Assembly: GCF_000377345.1 (NCBI RefSeq)
Contig: NZ_KB898054.1
Span: 1-49,887 of the forward strand
DNA length: 49,887 nt
Direction: 5' to 3'
Source of the DNA: Thioalkalivibrio sp. ALJ16
GTDB lineage: Bacteria; Pseudomonadota; Gammaproteobacteria; Ectothiorhodospirales; Ectothiorhodospiraceae
Below are positions 39,420 through 48,097 of this stretch, in pieces. Position 1 is the stretch's first letter; each line of letters starts with the position of its first letter. A program made the position numbers and the translations under genes. Below the pieces are notes generated by a model that had not been told where the DNA came from, did no database searches, and saw only the letters and a list, made by a program, of their open reading frames with translations.

Positions 39420-40670
39420 ATGGATGATCTTCTTTATCTGGTGCATCGGATTCCGTGGCCGCCGAACAAGGGCGACAAGATCCGTTCGCACCATATGCTG
39501 CGCTACCTGGCGCAGCACTATCGGGTGCACCTGGGCACCTTCATCGACGACCCGGACGATGCCGCCTGGCTGCCCTATGTCGAGTCGATCTGTTCCAGTG
39601 TCTGCGCCCGGCCGCTGCCGCGGCGGCGGGCCCAGCTGCGTGCGCTGACCGGCTTCCTGACGGGCGAGGCGCTGACCGTGCCGTGGTATCGCGATCGCGA
39701 ACTGGCACGCTGGGTCCGCGCGACCCTGACCCGGCACCCGGTTGCCCGCGCCGTGGCCTTTTCCTCGGCCATGGCCCAGTACCTGCCCGAGGGCCGAGGG
39801 CGTACCCGGGTCATCGATTTCGTGGATGTCGATTCCGACAAGTGGACCCAGTACGCCCCCACCCGGCGCTGGCCCATGAGCGCGATCTATCGCCGCGAGG
39901 GGCGACGGCTGCTGGCCTACGAGCGGCAGGTCGCGCAGACCAGTGATGCGGCCCTGTTCGTGTCGCCGGCGGAGGCGGACAGCTTCCGCGCGCGGGCGCC
40001 CGAGGTGGCGGGCCGGGTACACGCCTTGAACAACGGGGTCGACGGTGCGTTCTTCGCACCGGATGCGGTGGCCGCGTCCAACCCCTATCCCGCCACGGCG
40101 CGCACCATCGTGTTCTCCGGGGCCATGGACTACTGGCCCAACGTCGATGCGGTGGTCTGGTTTGCCGAACGCATCCTGCCGCGCCTGCGTGCCCGCCACC
40201 CGGACGTTGCGTTCTGCATCGTCGGCAGTCGGCCGACCCCGGAGGTGCAGGCGCTGGCCGAGCGGCCCGGTGTCACCGTAACCGGGTTCGTGGAGGACGT
40301 GCGTCCGTGGATTGCGCATGCGGATGTGGCTGTCGCGCCGCTGCGCATCGCCCGCGGGGTGCAGAACAAGGTGCTCGAGGCGATGGCGCTGGCGCGCCCG
40401 GTGGTGGCCAGCCCGCAGGCCCTGGAGGGGCTGACTGCGCTCCCCGGGCGCGAGGTCATTTGTGCAGAGGCCGAACCGGAGGCCTTCGTGCGGGCGCTGT
40501 CCGGCCTCCTCGCCACGCCCGATCCCGCGCTGGGCCCGGCCGCCCGCGCCCGGGTGCTGGCGGACTACGACTGGTCCCGCAATCTGGCTCAGCTCGACGA
40601 ATTCCTGCGCCCGCCGCCTGGTGGCGCCTTCGCCAATGTCGCTGCCCCGGAGGCCGCCCATGGTCGCTGA
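39420..40670 (+). CDS. PEP-CTERM/XrtA system glycosyltransferase (TIGR03087 type, Stp1)
   Basis: This 416-aa GT-B glycosyltransferase has N-terminal MDDLLYLVHRIPWPPNKGDKIRSHHMLRYLA, the hallmark of this exosortase-linked family. Middle blocks are TRVIDFVDVDSDKWTQYAPTRRWPMSAIYRREG and LNNGVDGAFF. The C-terminal nucleotide-sugar domain has IVFSGAMDYWPNVDAVVWF and APLRIARGVQNKVLEAMALARPVVAS with the conserved ExMA. It adds a sugar to the lipid-linked repeat unit on the cytoplasmic face. The 3' end overlaps the exosortase gene by 11 bp. Confidence 0.93.
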   Translation: MDDLLYLVHRIPWPPNKGDKIRSHHMLRYLAQHYRVHLGTFIDDPDDAAWLPYVESICSSVCARPLPRRRAQLRALTGFLTGEALTVPWYRDRELARWVRATLTRHPVARAVAFSSAMAQYLPEGRGRTRVIDFVDVDSDKWTQYAPTRRWPMSAIYRREGRRLLAYERQVAQTSDAALFVSPAEADSFRARAPEVAGRVHALNNGVDGAFFAPDAVAASNPYPATARTIVFSGAMDYWPNVDAVVWFAERILPRLRARHPDVAFCIVGSRPTPEVQALAERPGVTVTGFVEDVRPWIAHADVAVAPLRIARGVQNKVLEAMALARPVVASPQALEGLTALPGREVICAEAEPEAFVRALSGLLATPDPALGPAARARVLADYDWSRNLAQLDEFLRPPPGGAFANVAAPEAAHGR

Positions 40671-42219
40671 TGCATCCGCGGTCGGTTCGCCCGCAGGCCG
40701 TTCCTCCTGGTGGCTCGCCGCGCCGATCCTGGCGCTGGGCCTGGCGGTCCTGGGCTGGATGTACTACCCGACGTTCGCGTCCATCGTTGCGATCTGGAAC
40801 CGTTCCGACACCTTTGCCCACGGGTTTTTGATCGTCCCGATTGTGCTGTTTCTGCTGTTCCTGAAACGCGACGAGGTGCTGCCCCTGGAGCCGCGGCCGG
40901 CCTGGTGGGCACTGCTGCCGCTTCTGGGGCTTGCACTGCTGTGGGTGGCGGGAGAGCTGGTGGGTGTGTTGTCGGTGCGCCAGTTCGCGGCCGTGCTGAT
41001 GATCCCCGCGCTGTTCTGGCTGGTGCTGGGCAGCGCGATCACCTGGCGTCTGCAGTTCCCGCTGGCGTATCTCCTGTTCGCGGTGCCGTTCGGTGAATTC
41101 CTGGTGCCGCCGATGATGGACCTCACCGCGGACTTTACCGTGACGGCGGTCCAGCTGACCGGCATCCCCGTCTATCGCGACGGGCTGTACTTCGATCTCC
41201 CCACGGGCCGCTGGTCGGTGGTCGAGGCCTGCAGCGGTGTGCGTTACCTGATCGCTTCGGTGGCGCTGGGCACCCTCTACGCCTACCTGATGTATCGCAG
41301 CCCCTGGCGCCGCCTGGTGTTCGTTGGCGTCTCCATCGTGGTGCCCATCGTCGCCAACGGTCTGCGGGCCTACATGATCGTGATGATCGGCCACCTGAGC
41401 GACATGCGTCATGCCGCCGGAGTCGACCACCTGATCTATGGCTGGATCTTCTTCGGGGTGGTGATTGCGCTGATGTTCGCCATTGGTGCGCTGTGGCGCG
41501 AGGACATGGATGCGCCGGCGCCAGGTCGGGACGCCGCGGCTTCGGGCGGGCCGCGCGGCCCGCAGCGCGCCGGTGCGTTTGCCGGTGCGGCGGTGCTGGC
41601 CGTGGTACTGGCCAGTGCCGCGCCGCTGTACGCCGGCTGGATGAATCAGCGCGATCTGGGGCCGGTCGTGGCCCTGGGCACGGGCCCGCTGGCACCGGCG
41701 GGGTGGCAGGCTCTGGAGGATCAGGATGCCGCCTGGGAGCCGGGGTACCGCGGTGCCCGCGACGGGCGCGGCGGACTGGTGACGGCCGCCGACGGCGGCG
41801 CGGCGGTGGGCATGCATGTGCTGTTCTACCGCGAGCAGTACCGGCACGGGAACATGGTGGGCTGGGCCAACACCCTGGCCGGGCGCGATCGTGCGGGAGA
41901 ATGGTCACAGTCGCGTCGCGGCCGCGTCGCGCTGGAAGGGTACCCCAACCCGGAACGCTTCCTGCTGAACGGTCCCGGACAGCAGCTGCTGGTGTGGCGC
42001 TGGTACTGGGTGGATGGCCGCCTGACCACCCTCCCGCATGAGGTCAAGGCGCGCGAGGCCCTGAACCGGCTGCTCGGTGGCCGCGACGATGCCGCACTGG
42101 TGGTGCTGTATGCGCCGCTCGCAAGCGGACCGGATGCGGCGGAGGCGGCACTGCGGGCCTACGCCGCCGATGCCCTGCCCGAGCTGCTCGAACAGCTCGA
42201 CCGTGTCGCGCGACAGTGA
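40660..42219 (+). CDS. xrtA: Exosortase A with fused C-terminal EpsI domain
   Basis: This 519-aa protein combines two proteins often encoded separately. Residues 1-290 are the multi-pass exosortase with the catalytic triad: Cys191 (VVEACSGVRYLIAS), Arg236 (VANGLRAYMIVMIGH) and His257 (VDHLIYGWIFFG). After a Pro/Gly linker and one membrane helix (AGAAVLAVVLASAAPLYAGW), residues 325-515 are EpsI-like (WEPGYRGARDGR, HVLFYREQYRHGNMVGWANTLAG, VWRWYWVDGR). It cleaves PEP-CTERM proteins and passes them to the surface; EpsI is implicated in EPS production. ATG 40660 follows CGGAGG. A GTGA overlap couples it to the next glycosyltransferase. Confidence 0.96.
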   Translation: MVADASAVGSPAGRSSWWLAAPILALGLAVLGWMYYPTFASIVAIWNRSDTFAHGFLIVPIVLFLLFLKRDEVLPLEPRPAWWALLPLLGLALLWVAGELVGVLSVRQFAAVLMIPALFWLVLGSAITWRLQFPLAYLLFAVPFGEFLVPPMMDLTADFTVTAVQLTGIPVYRDGLYFDLPTGRWSVVEACSGVRYLIASVALGTLYAYLMYRSPWRRLVFVGVSIVVPIVANGLRAYMIVMIGHLSDMRHAAGVDHLIYGWIFFGVVIALMFAIGALWREDMDAPAPGRDAAASGGPRGPQRAGAFAGAAVLAVVLASAAPLYAGWMNQRDLGPVVALGTGPLAPAGWQALEDQDAAWEPGYRGARDGRGGLVTAADGGAAVGMHVLFYREQYRHGNMVGWANTLAGRDRAGEWSQSRRGRVALEGYPNPERFLLNGPGQQLLVWRWYWVDGRLTTLPHEVKAREALNRLLGGRDDAALVVLYAPLASGPDAAEAALRAYAADALPELLEQLDRVARQ

Positions 42220-43394
42220 CGGGCGCCCTCGTACCCGCGGCCCGGGATGGCGATCGGCGCCCCTGTGTGGCCCATATCATCCATCGCCTGGATATCGGGG
42301 GCATGGAGAACGGGCTGGTCAACCTGATCAACCACATGCCCGGGGAGCGCTTTCGCCACGCCATCATCTGCATGACGGATTACACCGATTTTCGTCATCG
42401 GATCCAGCGCGACGACGTCACGCTGCATGCGTTGCACAAGCGCGAGGGCAAGGACCTGCGGGTGCACCTGCGCCTGTGGCGGCTGCTGCGCGCGCTGCGC
42501 CCGGATATCGTCCACACGCGTAACTTCGGCACGCTGGAGGCGCAGGCCACGGCGGCACTGTCTGGCGTGCGTGCGCGCGTGCACGGCGAGCATGGCTGGG
42601 ACGTCGGCGATCTGGATGGCACGCGCAGTCGCAATCGCCGCCTGCGGCGCCTGGTGCGCCCGTTGGTGGGGCATTACATCGCGCTGTCGCAGCACCAGAA
42701 GGGCTATCTGCGCGACGCGATCGGAGTGGCCCCGGATCGCCTTTCCCACATCTTCAATGGTGTCGATACCGGCCGTTTCGCGCCCCGTGTCGAGGCTGCC
42801 TGTACAACGCCCCTCCCGGAGGGCTTTCGCACGCCGGGGACCTTCGTAATCGGCACGGTCATGCGCATGCAGGCGGTGAAGGCGCCGCTGAATCTGGCGC
42901 GGGCCTTCGTCGCGCTGCGCGAACGCATGCCCGCGGACTTCCCGCGCCTGCGCCTGGCCATGATCGGGGACGGGCCGCTGCGCGCGGAGGTTCAGCGCTA
43001 TCTGGAGCAGTCCGGGGTGGCGCATCAGGCCTGGCTGCCGGGTGCCCGCGAGGACATCCCGGACTGCCTGCGGGCCCTGGATCTCTTTGTGCTGCCCTCG
43101 CTCGCCGAGGGCATCTGCAACACCATTCTCGAGGCGATGGCCACGGGGCTCCCGGTGGTCGCGACGGATGTCGGGGGCAACCCGGATCTGGTCCAGCCGG
43201 GCGCCACCGGCGTCCTCGTGCCGGCGGGGGATGCGGATGCCATCGCCAGCGCGCTCGCGGGGTACCCCGGCGATGCCGCGCGCACTGCGAGCGAGGGCGC
43301 GAACGCCCGTGCCCGGGCCGAGGCGGACTTCAGCATGGAGGCGATGGTCACGGGTTACATGGCGGTATACGACCGGGTACTGGCCCGGCGTTAG
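42216..43394 (+). CDS. PEP-CTERM/XrtA system glycosyltransferase (TIGR03088 type, Stp2)
   Basis: This 392-aa GT4-type glycosyltransferase has CVAHIIHRLDIGGMENGLVNLINHMP, the family start, then DIVHTRNFGTLEAQATAALSG and HGEHGWDVGDLDGTRSRNRRLRRL. It continues with IFNGVDTGRFAP and the donor-binding block DLFVLPSLAEGICNTILEAMATGLPVVATDVGGNPDLV with the E-x7-E pair. It starts with a GTG whose last bases form the exosortase stop (GTGA). It probably extends the repeat unit. A perfect inverted repeat overlaps its stop codon. Confidence 0.93.
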   Translation: MTGALVPAARDGDRRPCVAHIIHRLDIGGMENGLVNLINHMPGERFRHAIICMTDYTDFRHRIQRDDVTLHALHKREGKDLRVHLRLWRLLRALRPDIVHTRNFGTLEAQATAALSGVRARVHGEHGWDVGDLDGTRSRNRRLRRLVRPLVGHYIALSQHQKGYLRDAIGVAPDRLSHIFNGVDTGRFAPRVEAACTTPLPEGFRTPGTFVIGTVMRMQAVKAPLNLARAFVALRERMPADFPRLRLAMIGDGPLRAEVQRYLEQSGVAHQAWLPGAREDIPDCLRALDLFVLPSLAEGICNTILEAMATGLPVVATDVGGNPDLVQPGATGVLVPAGDADAIASALAGYPGDAARTASEGANARARAEADFSMEAMVTGYMAVYDRVLARR

Positions 43395-43410
43395 TTGTGG
43401 CGCTAACGCC
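43387..43410. other. Perfect 8-bp inverted repeat spanning the glycosyltransferase stop codon
   Basis: GGCGTTAG (43387-43394) and CTAACGCC (43403-43410) pair around an 8-nt spacer; the first arm contains the TAG stop. No T-run follows. It may be a transcript 3' structure or an operator in the 203-bp gap before the amidotransferase gene. The rest of that gap shows no gene or clear promoter. Confidence 0.4.
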
Positions 43411-43597
43411 AGCGGCCCCGCGGCGCGAATCGCGGGCGCTCGGTGGCGGGGTTGTCGTTTATTCTGGACTTTCCGTGATGGTGCGAGGGGCCCGGCCCGA
43501 ACCGGTGCCCGTCCGGCGGCTCCGCCCAGCGTCGACCGGGCCGTAGTTCGCCCGAATCCGATCGAAGCCCAGGCAAGGAAGCAATCAGGATCCCTAC

Positions 43598-45511
43598 ATG
43601 TGCGGCATCACCGGCATCTTCGATCTGCGCGACCGGCGACCGGTAAACCGGTCCCTGCTGGAGGCGATGAACGAGACCCAGTACCACCGTGGCCCGGACG
43701 AGGGTGGCGTGCATCTGGAGCCGGGTGTGGGGCTGGCGCATCGGCGCCTGTCGATCATCGACCTGGCCAGCGGGCAGCAGCCGCTGTTCAACGAGGACGA
43801 GACCGTTGTCGTCACCTACAACGGCGAGATCTACAACTTCCCCGAGTTGACCACCGAACTGCAGCAGGCGGGCCACCGCTTCCGTTCCCACTGCGACACC
43901 GAGGTGATCGTGCATGCCTGGGAGGAGTGGGGCGAGGCCTGCGTGCAGCGCTTTCGTGGCATGTTTGCCTTCGCCGTCTGGGACCGCAACCGGGATACCC
44001 TGTTCCTGGCCCGCGATCGCCTCGGGATCAAGCCCCTTTATTACAGCGCGCTGGCCGACGGGCACCTGATCTTCGGTTCGGAGCTCAAGGCCCTGATGGC
44101 ACATCCGGAGCTGCCTCGCCGCATGGATCCGCATGCGGTTGAGGACTACTTTGCCTTCGGCTACGTACCGGAGCCGCGCAGCATCTTCCGCGGCGTGCAC
44201 AAGCTGCCACCCGGTCACACGCTGACCCTGCGGCGTGGCCAGGGCCGCCTGAGTGAGCCGCGCGAATACTGGGATGTCCCGTTTGCGGACAACGGCGTCA
44301 CCCACCTGGACACGGCCGCCGAAGAGCTGACCGCCCGCCTGCGCGAGGCGGTGGATATACGCATGGTGGCCGAGGTGCCGCTGGGGGCCTTCCTGTCCGG
44401 CGGGGTCGACTCCAGCGCGGTCGTCGCGATGATGGCGGGTCTGTCCGACGAACCGGTGCGCACCAGCTCCATCGGGTTTGCCGACCCGGCCTACGACGAG
44501 TCTCGCTACGCCCGGATGGTGGCCGAGCGCTACCACACCGACCACCATACGCGGGAGGTCGATCCCGACGACTTCGCGCTGCTGGATCGCCTGAGCGGGC
44601 TGTACGACGAACCGTTTGCCGACAGCTCCGCACTGCCGACCTACCGCGTCTGCGAACAGGCACGCCGGCAGGTGGTGGTGGCCCTGTCGGGGGATGGTGG
44701 CGACGAGAACCTGGCGGGCTACCGGCGCTATCGCCACCACCTGGCCGAAGAACGCCTGCGGGCGCCACTGCCTCTGGGGCTGCGGCGACCGCTGTTTGGC
44801 ACACTCGCGCATCTCTATCCCAAGGCGGACTGGGCCCCGCGTCCACTGCGCGCCAAGGCCACCTTTCAGGCCCTGTCCAGGGATTCGATCGAAGGCTACT
44901 TCCAGGGCGTATCCATCCTGCGCGATGACCTCCGCGCCCACCTGTTTTCGCCGACGTTCCGGCGCTCGCTGCAGGGCTACGGCGCAGTGGAGGTCCTGCG
45001 CCGGCACGCGGAACGCGCGCCCACCGAACACCCCCTGTCCCTGGTGCAGTACCTGGACATGAAGACCTACCTGCCCGGCGACATCCTGACCAAGGTCGAC
45101 CGTGCCAGCATGGCGCATGCACTGGAGGTACGGGTCCCGATCCTCGACCACCAGCTGGTCGAGTGGATCTCGGGGCTGCCGCCGGAACTCAAGCTGCGCG
45201 GGCCCGAGGGCAAGTTCGTGTTCAAGAAGGCTATGGAGCCCTACCTGCCGGAGGAGATCCTGTATCGCCGCAAGAAAGGGTTCTCCGTGCCGGTGGCTGA
45301 GTGGTTCCGTGGCCCTTTGCGTGAACGCATGCAGGCGCAGGTGCTCGGCCCGCGCGTCGGCGACTCCGGCATCTTCGACATGGACTACCTCAAGACCCTC
45401 GTGAACCAGCACGTCAACGGCGCCCGCGATCACAGCCCGGCGCTGTGGTCCGTGCTGATGTTCGACTCGTTCCTGCGCCAGCGTGTCGATGGCGCCACGG
45501 CTGATGGCTGA
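43598..45511 (+). CDS. XrtA/PEP-CTERM system amidotransferase (asparagine synthase-like, TIGR03108 type)
   Basis: This 637-aa protein is a class II glutamine amidotransferase with nucleophile Cys2 (MCGITGIFDLRDRR), YHRGPDEGG, VTYNGEIYNF and FRGMFAFAVWD in the glutaminase domain. The synthetase domain follows with PPi loop FLSGGVDSSAVVA (near residue 266), ALSGDGGDENLAGYRRY and KVDRASMAHALEVRVPILDHQLVEW. It resembles AsnB, but in exosortase loci it is thought to amidate a sugar or precursor of the polymer rather than make free asparagine. A related asnB-like gene is needed for floc formation in Zoogloea. Confidence 0.95.
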   Translation: MCGITGIFDLRDRRPVNRSLLEAMNETQYHRGPDEGGVHLEPGVGLAHRRLSIIDLASGQQPLFNEDETVVVTYNGEIYNFPELTTELQQAGHRFRSHCDTEVIVHAWEEWGEACVQRFRGMFAFAVWDRNRDTLFLARDRLGIKPLYYSALADGHLIFGSELKALMAHPELPRRMDPHAVEDYFAFGYVPEPRSIFRGVHKLPPGHTLTLRRGQGRLSEPREYWDVPFADNGVTHLDTAAEELTARLREAVDIRMVAEVPLGAFLSGGVDSSAVVAMMAGLSDEPVRTSSIGFADPAYDESRYARMVAERYHTDHHTREVDPDDFALLDRLSGLYDEPFADSSALPTYRVCEQARRQVVVALSGDGGDENLAGYRRYRHHLAEERLRAPLPLGLRRPLFGTLAHLYPKADWAPRPLRAKATFQALSRDSIEGYFQGVSILRDDLRAHLFSPTFRRSLQGYGAVEVLRRHAERAPTEHPLSLVQYLDMKTYLPGDILTKVDRASMAHALEVRVPILDHQLVEWISGLPPELKLRGPEGKFVFKKAMEPYLPEEILYRRKKGFSVPVAEWFRGPLRERMQAQVLGPRVGDSGIFDMDYLKTLVNQHVNGARDHSPALWSVLMFDSFLRQRVDGATADG

Positions 45512-46898
45512 CCCGAGCCCCGCAGACGTGGATTCCGGTATGCCCGCGCCGTTTTTGCCCCAGCCCGACTGGCCGCTGCGCATGCCGCAACGGCTGGCGG
45601 GGCGGCTCCTGTGGCCGCTGCACGAGCGCCTGCGTGGTCGGGAAACGGCCGCTCATTTGAAGGCCCTGCAGCGAGGTGAGCAGGCCGGGGTCGCCGCTCT
45701 CGGGCCCTTGCATCAATCACGCATAGAGGCCCTGCTGGCGCATTGCGCGGAGCACGTGCCCTGGTACCGGGAAGCCCTGGCAGGCCGCGCCCCCGAGTTA
45801 GGGAATTTTCCGATTCTCGAACGCGATACCGTGCGCGAGAATGGGCGAGCGCTGGTGGCCGACAACGCTACGGGGCCGCTATTGCCCTCCAGTACCGGGG
45901 GCTCGACCGGGCGGCCTCTGGTGTTCTGGACGGATCGCGTCAAGGAGGCACGCCACAACGCGCAGAAGCTCCGGTTTCGGGGCTGGTTCGGCATCCGTCC
46001 GGGCGATCGTCAGGTCGACTTCTGGGGTTCCCCCATCGAACTCGGCAAGACTTCGCGCCTGCGCGTGATCAAGGATCGCTACTTCCTCAACCAGGTCGTG
46101 CTCTCGGCCCACGATCTCACCCCCGAGCGTCTGCGCGCCTATGCCGGATTCCTCGGGCGCTTTCGACCGCGCCTGGTCTATGGCTACCCCACCGTGATCG
46201 TGCGTGTCGCGCAGACCCTGCGCGAGCACCCGGAACTCGCTCGCGGCTGGCGGCCGCAGGCGGTGGTGTGTACCTCCGAGATGCTGTATCCGCAGGTGCG
46301 CGGAACGATCGGCGAGATCCTGCAGTGTCCGGTCGCCAACGAATACGGATCGCGCGATGCGGGACTGATCGCGCACGAATGCCCCCACGGTCGCCTGCAT
46401 ATCGCGAGCGAGCATGTGCACGTGGAGGTCGACGAACCGGACGCCGAAGGGATTGGCGATCTGCTCGTCACCAACCTCGACGGGTATGCGATGCCGTTCG
46501 TGCGCTATCGCGTCGGCGACCGCGGCCGGCTGGGGGGCGAGGCCGGTACCTGCCCCTGCGGCTCGCCGTTGCCGACGCTCGATCGCCTGGAGGGGCGGCG
46601 CAATGACTTCCTGGTAGGCGCCGAGGGGCGGCGGGTTCACGGCTCTGCCGCCAACTACGTGATGCGCGAGTTGCCGCAGGTCGCTCAGTACCGGCTGGTG
46701 CAGCGTGCGGACCTCTCCCTCGATATCGAGGTGATCGCCAACGGCGCCTGGGGCGAGGCGCAGACCCGCACGGTTACCGAAGGGATGCACCGCATCCTGC
46801 ATGCAAATGTGCCTGTGCGCCTGGAACTGGTGGAGTCCATCGCGCCGTCGCCTTCGGGCAAGTATCGCTGGGTCGAGAGCGAGGCGCTGGAGGCGTGA
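45504..46898 (+). CDS. PaaK-like adenylate-forming enzyme (phenylacetate-CoA ligase family)
   Basis: This 464-aa ANL-superfamily protein has the phosphate-binding loop LLPSSTGGSTGRPLVFW and the central block LVYGYPTVIVRVAQTLREHPE with CTSEMLYPQVRGTIGEIL. The AMP-binding motif ANEYGSRDAGLIAHECPHG is followed by DLLVTNLDGYAMPFVRYRVGDRGRL, a CPCG pair as in PaaK, and the C-terminal GRRNDFLVGAEGRRVHG. PaaK-like proteins recur in EPS loci (CapK type) with unclear roles; activating an acyl or amino-acid substituent for the polymer is plausible. ATG 45504 overlaps the amidotransferase end; the stop overlaps the next GTG. Confidence 0.9.
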   Translation: MADPSPADVDSGMPAPFLPQPDWPLRMPQRLAGRLLWPLHERLRGRETAAHLKALQRGEQAGVAALGPLHQSRIEALLAHCAEHVPWYREALAGRAPELGNFPILERDTVRENGRALVADNATGPLLPSSTGGSTGRPLVFWTDRVKEARHNAQKLRFRGWFGIRPGDRQVDFWGSPIELGKTSRLRVIKDRYFLNQVVLSAHDLTPERLRAYAGFLGRFRPRLVYGYPTVIVRVAQTLREHPELARGWRPQAVVCTSEMLYPQVRGTIGEILQCPVANEYGSRDAGLIAHECPHGRLHIASEHVHVEVDEPDAEGIGDLLVTNLDGYAMPFVRYRVGDRGRLGGEAGTCPCGSPLPTLDRLEGRRNDFLVGAEGRRVHGSAANYVMRELPQVAQYRLVQRADLSLDIEVIANGAWGEAQTRTVTEGMHRILHANVPVRLELVESIAPSPSGKYRWVESEALEA

Positions 46899-48097
46899 AG
46901 ATCCTTTACCACCACCGCACTCGCGGCGAGGATGCCCAGGGCATTCATATCCAGTCCCTGTGCGACGCCTTCCGTGAGCTGGGCCATGAGGTTCACATGG
47001 TGGCGCCCCTGCAGCGCAGGGCCGAGGCGAGCAACACGCCAGTGCCCGCCAGGAACGAGGAAGGGGACGGCGATGCGAGGCCCACGCTGAAGGGCGTGCC
47101 GATCCCCTTCTGGTTCTACGAACTGCTATCGCTGGCCTATAACGGGCCCGCCTTCGTGTTGTTGCTGTGGGCGGTGCTGCGCCACCGGCCGGCCTTCATC
47201 TACGAGCGCTACAGTCTGTTCAGCTTTTCCGGGCGCCTGGTGGCCTGGCTGACCCGGCGTCCTCTCGTGCTGGAGGTCAATGCCCCGCTGAGCCTGGAAC
47301 TGCAAACGCACGGGGATCTCGTGTTGCGGCGCCTGGCCCAGCGCATCGAAGACTGGCTTTGCCGCAGTGCCACCCGCACCATCGTCGTCACCCAGGCCAT
47401 GGCGGATATCTTTGCCGCGCGTGGCGTCCCGCGCGAACGCCTGATGGTGATGCCCAATGGCGTGGACGGATCCCGTTTCAACCCCGAGGTGGACGGTCGT
47501 GCCGTACGCGAGCATTACGTACCCGCGGATGCCCGGGTGGTGGGTTTTGTCGGGTGGATCCGCCCCTGGCACGGCGTGGACGGGCTGATCCACGCCTGCG
47601 CGGCGCTAACGGGTGTGCACCCCAGCCTGCACCTGCTCATTGTGGGGGATGGCCCTGCCGTTCCGTGTCTCCAGAAGCTGGTGGTGGATCTGGATCTTGC
47701 CGAACGCGTCCATTTCACCGGGCCGGTGGAGCGCGACGCCATCCCGGCCCATATCGCGGCGCTGGATATCGCCGTACAGCCGGATGTCACCGACTACGCA
47801 TCCCCGATCAAGCTATTCGAGTATCTGGCGCTGGGTCGCGCCGTGGTCGCTCCGGATAAACCGAACATCCGGGAAGTCGTACGCCACGACTCTAGCGCCC
47901 TGCTGTTCCCGCCGCGCGACTGGGGTGCTCTCGCCGAGCGTCTGGATACCTTGCTGGCGGACGATGCGGCCCGCGTGCGTCTGGGTCGTCAGGCCGCGAC
48001 CCTGGTGGAAGATCGTGGCTATACCTGGCAGGCCAATGCGCGCCACGTGATCGCCAGTGTCTGCCCGGCGGATGCGTCGGCACGGGATCCGGCATGA
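46895..48097 (+). CDS. GT4-family glycosyltransferase
   Basis: This 400-aa GT-B glycosyltransferase begins MKILYHHRTRGEDAQGIHIQSLCDAFRELGHEVHMVAP. It has a short basic/hydrophobic insertion (FWFYELLSLAYNGPAFVLLLWAVLRHR) suggestive of membrane association, ERYSLFSFSGRLVAWLTRRPLVLEVNAP and VMPNGVDGSRFNP. The C-terminal donor domain carries VVGFVGWIRPWHGVDGLIHA, LHLLIVGDGPAVPCL and DYASPIKLFEYLALGRAVVAPDKPNIREVV with the conserved Glu. The exact sugar is unknown. It starts with GTG in a GTGA overlap after a GGAGG site, and is coupled to the last glycosyltransferase by ATGA. Confidence 0.92.
   Translation: MKILYHHRTRGEDAQGIHIQSLCDAFRELGHEVHMVAPLQRRAEASNTPVPARNEEGDGDARPTLKGVPIPFWFYELLSLAYNGPAFVLLLWAVLRHRPAFIYERYSLFSFSGRLVAWLTRRPLVLEVNAPLSLELQTHGDLVLRRLAQRIEDWLCRSATRTIVVTQAMADIFAARGVPRERLMVMPNGVDGSRFNPEVDGRAVREHYVPADARVVGFVGWIRPWHGVDGLIHACAALTGVHPSLHLLIVGDGPAVPCLQKLVVDLDLAERVHFTGPVERDAIPAHIAALDIAVQPDVTDYASPIKLFEYLALGRAVVAPDKPNIREVVRHDSSALLFPPRDWGALAERLDTLLADDAARVRLGRQAATLVEDRGYTWQANARHVIASVCPADASARDPA

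Noticed and set aside
43598..45511. Annotation as housekeeping asparagine synthetase B
   Set aside because: Context inside the exosortase locus and overall family match favour the locus-specific amidotransferase, so no asnB symbol was assigned.
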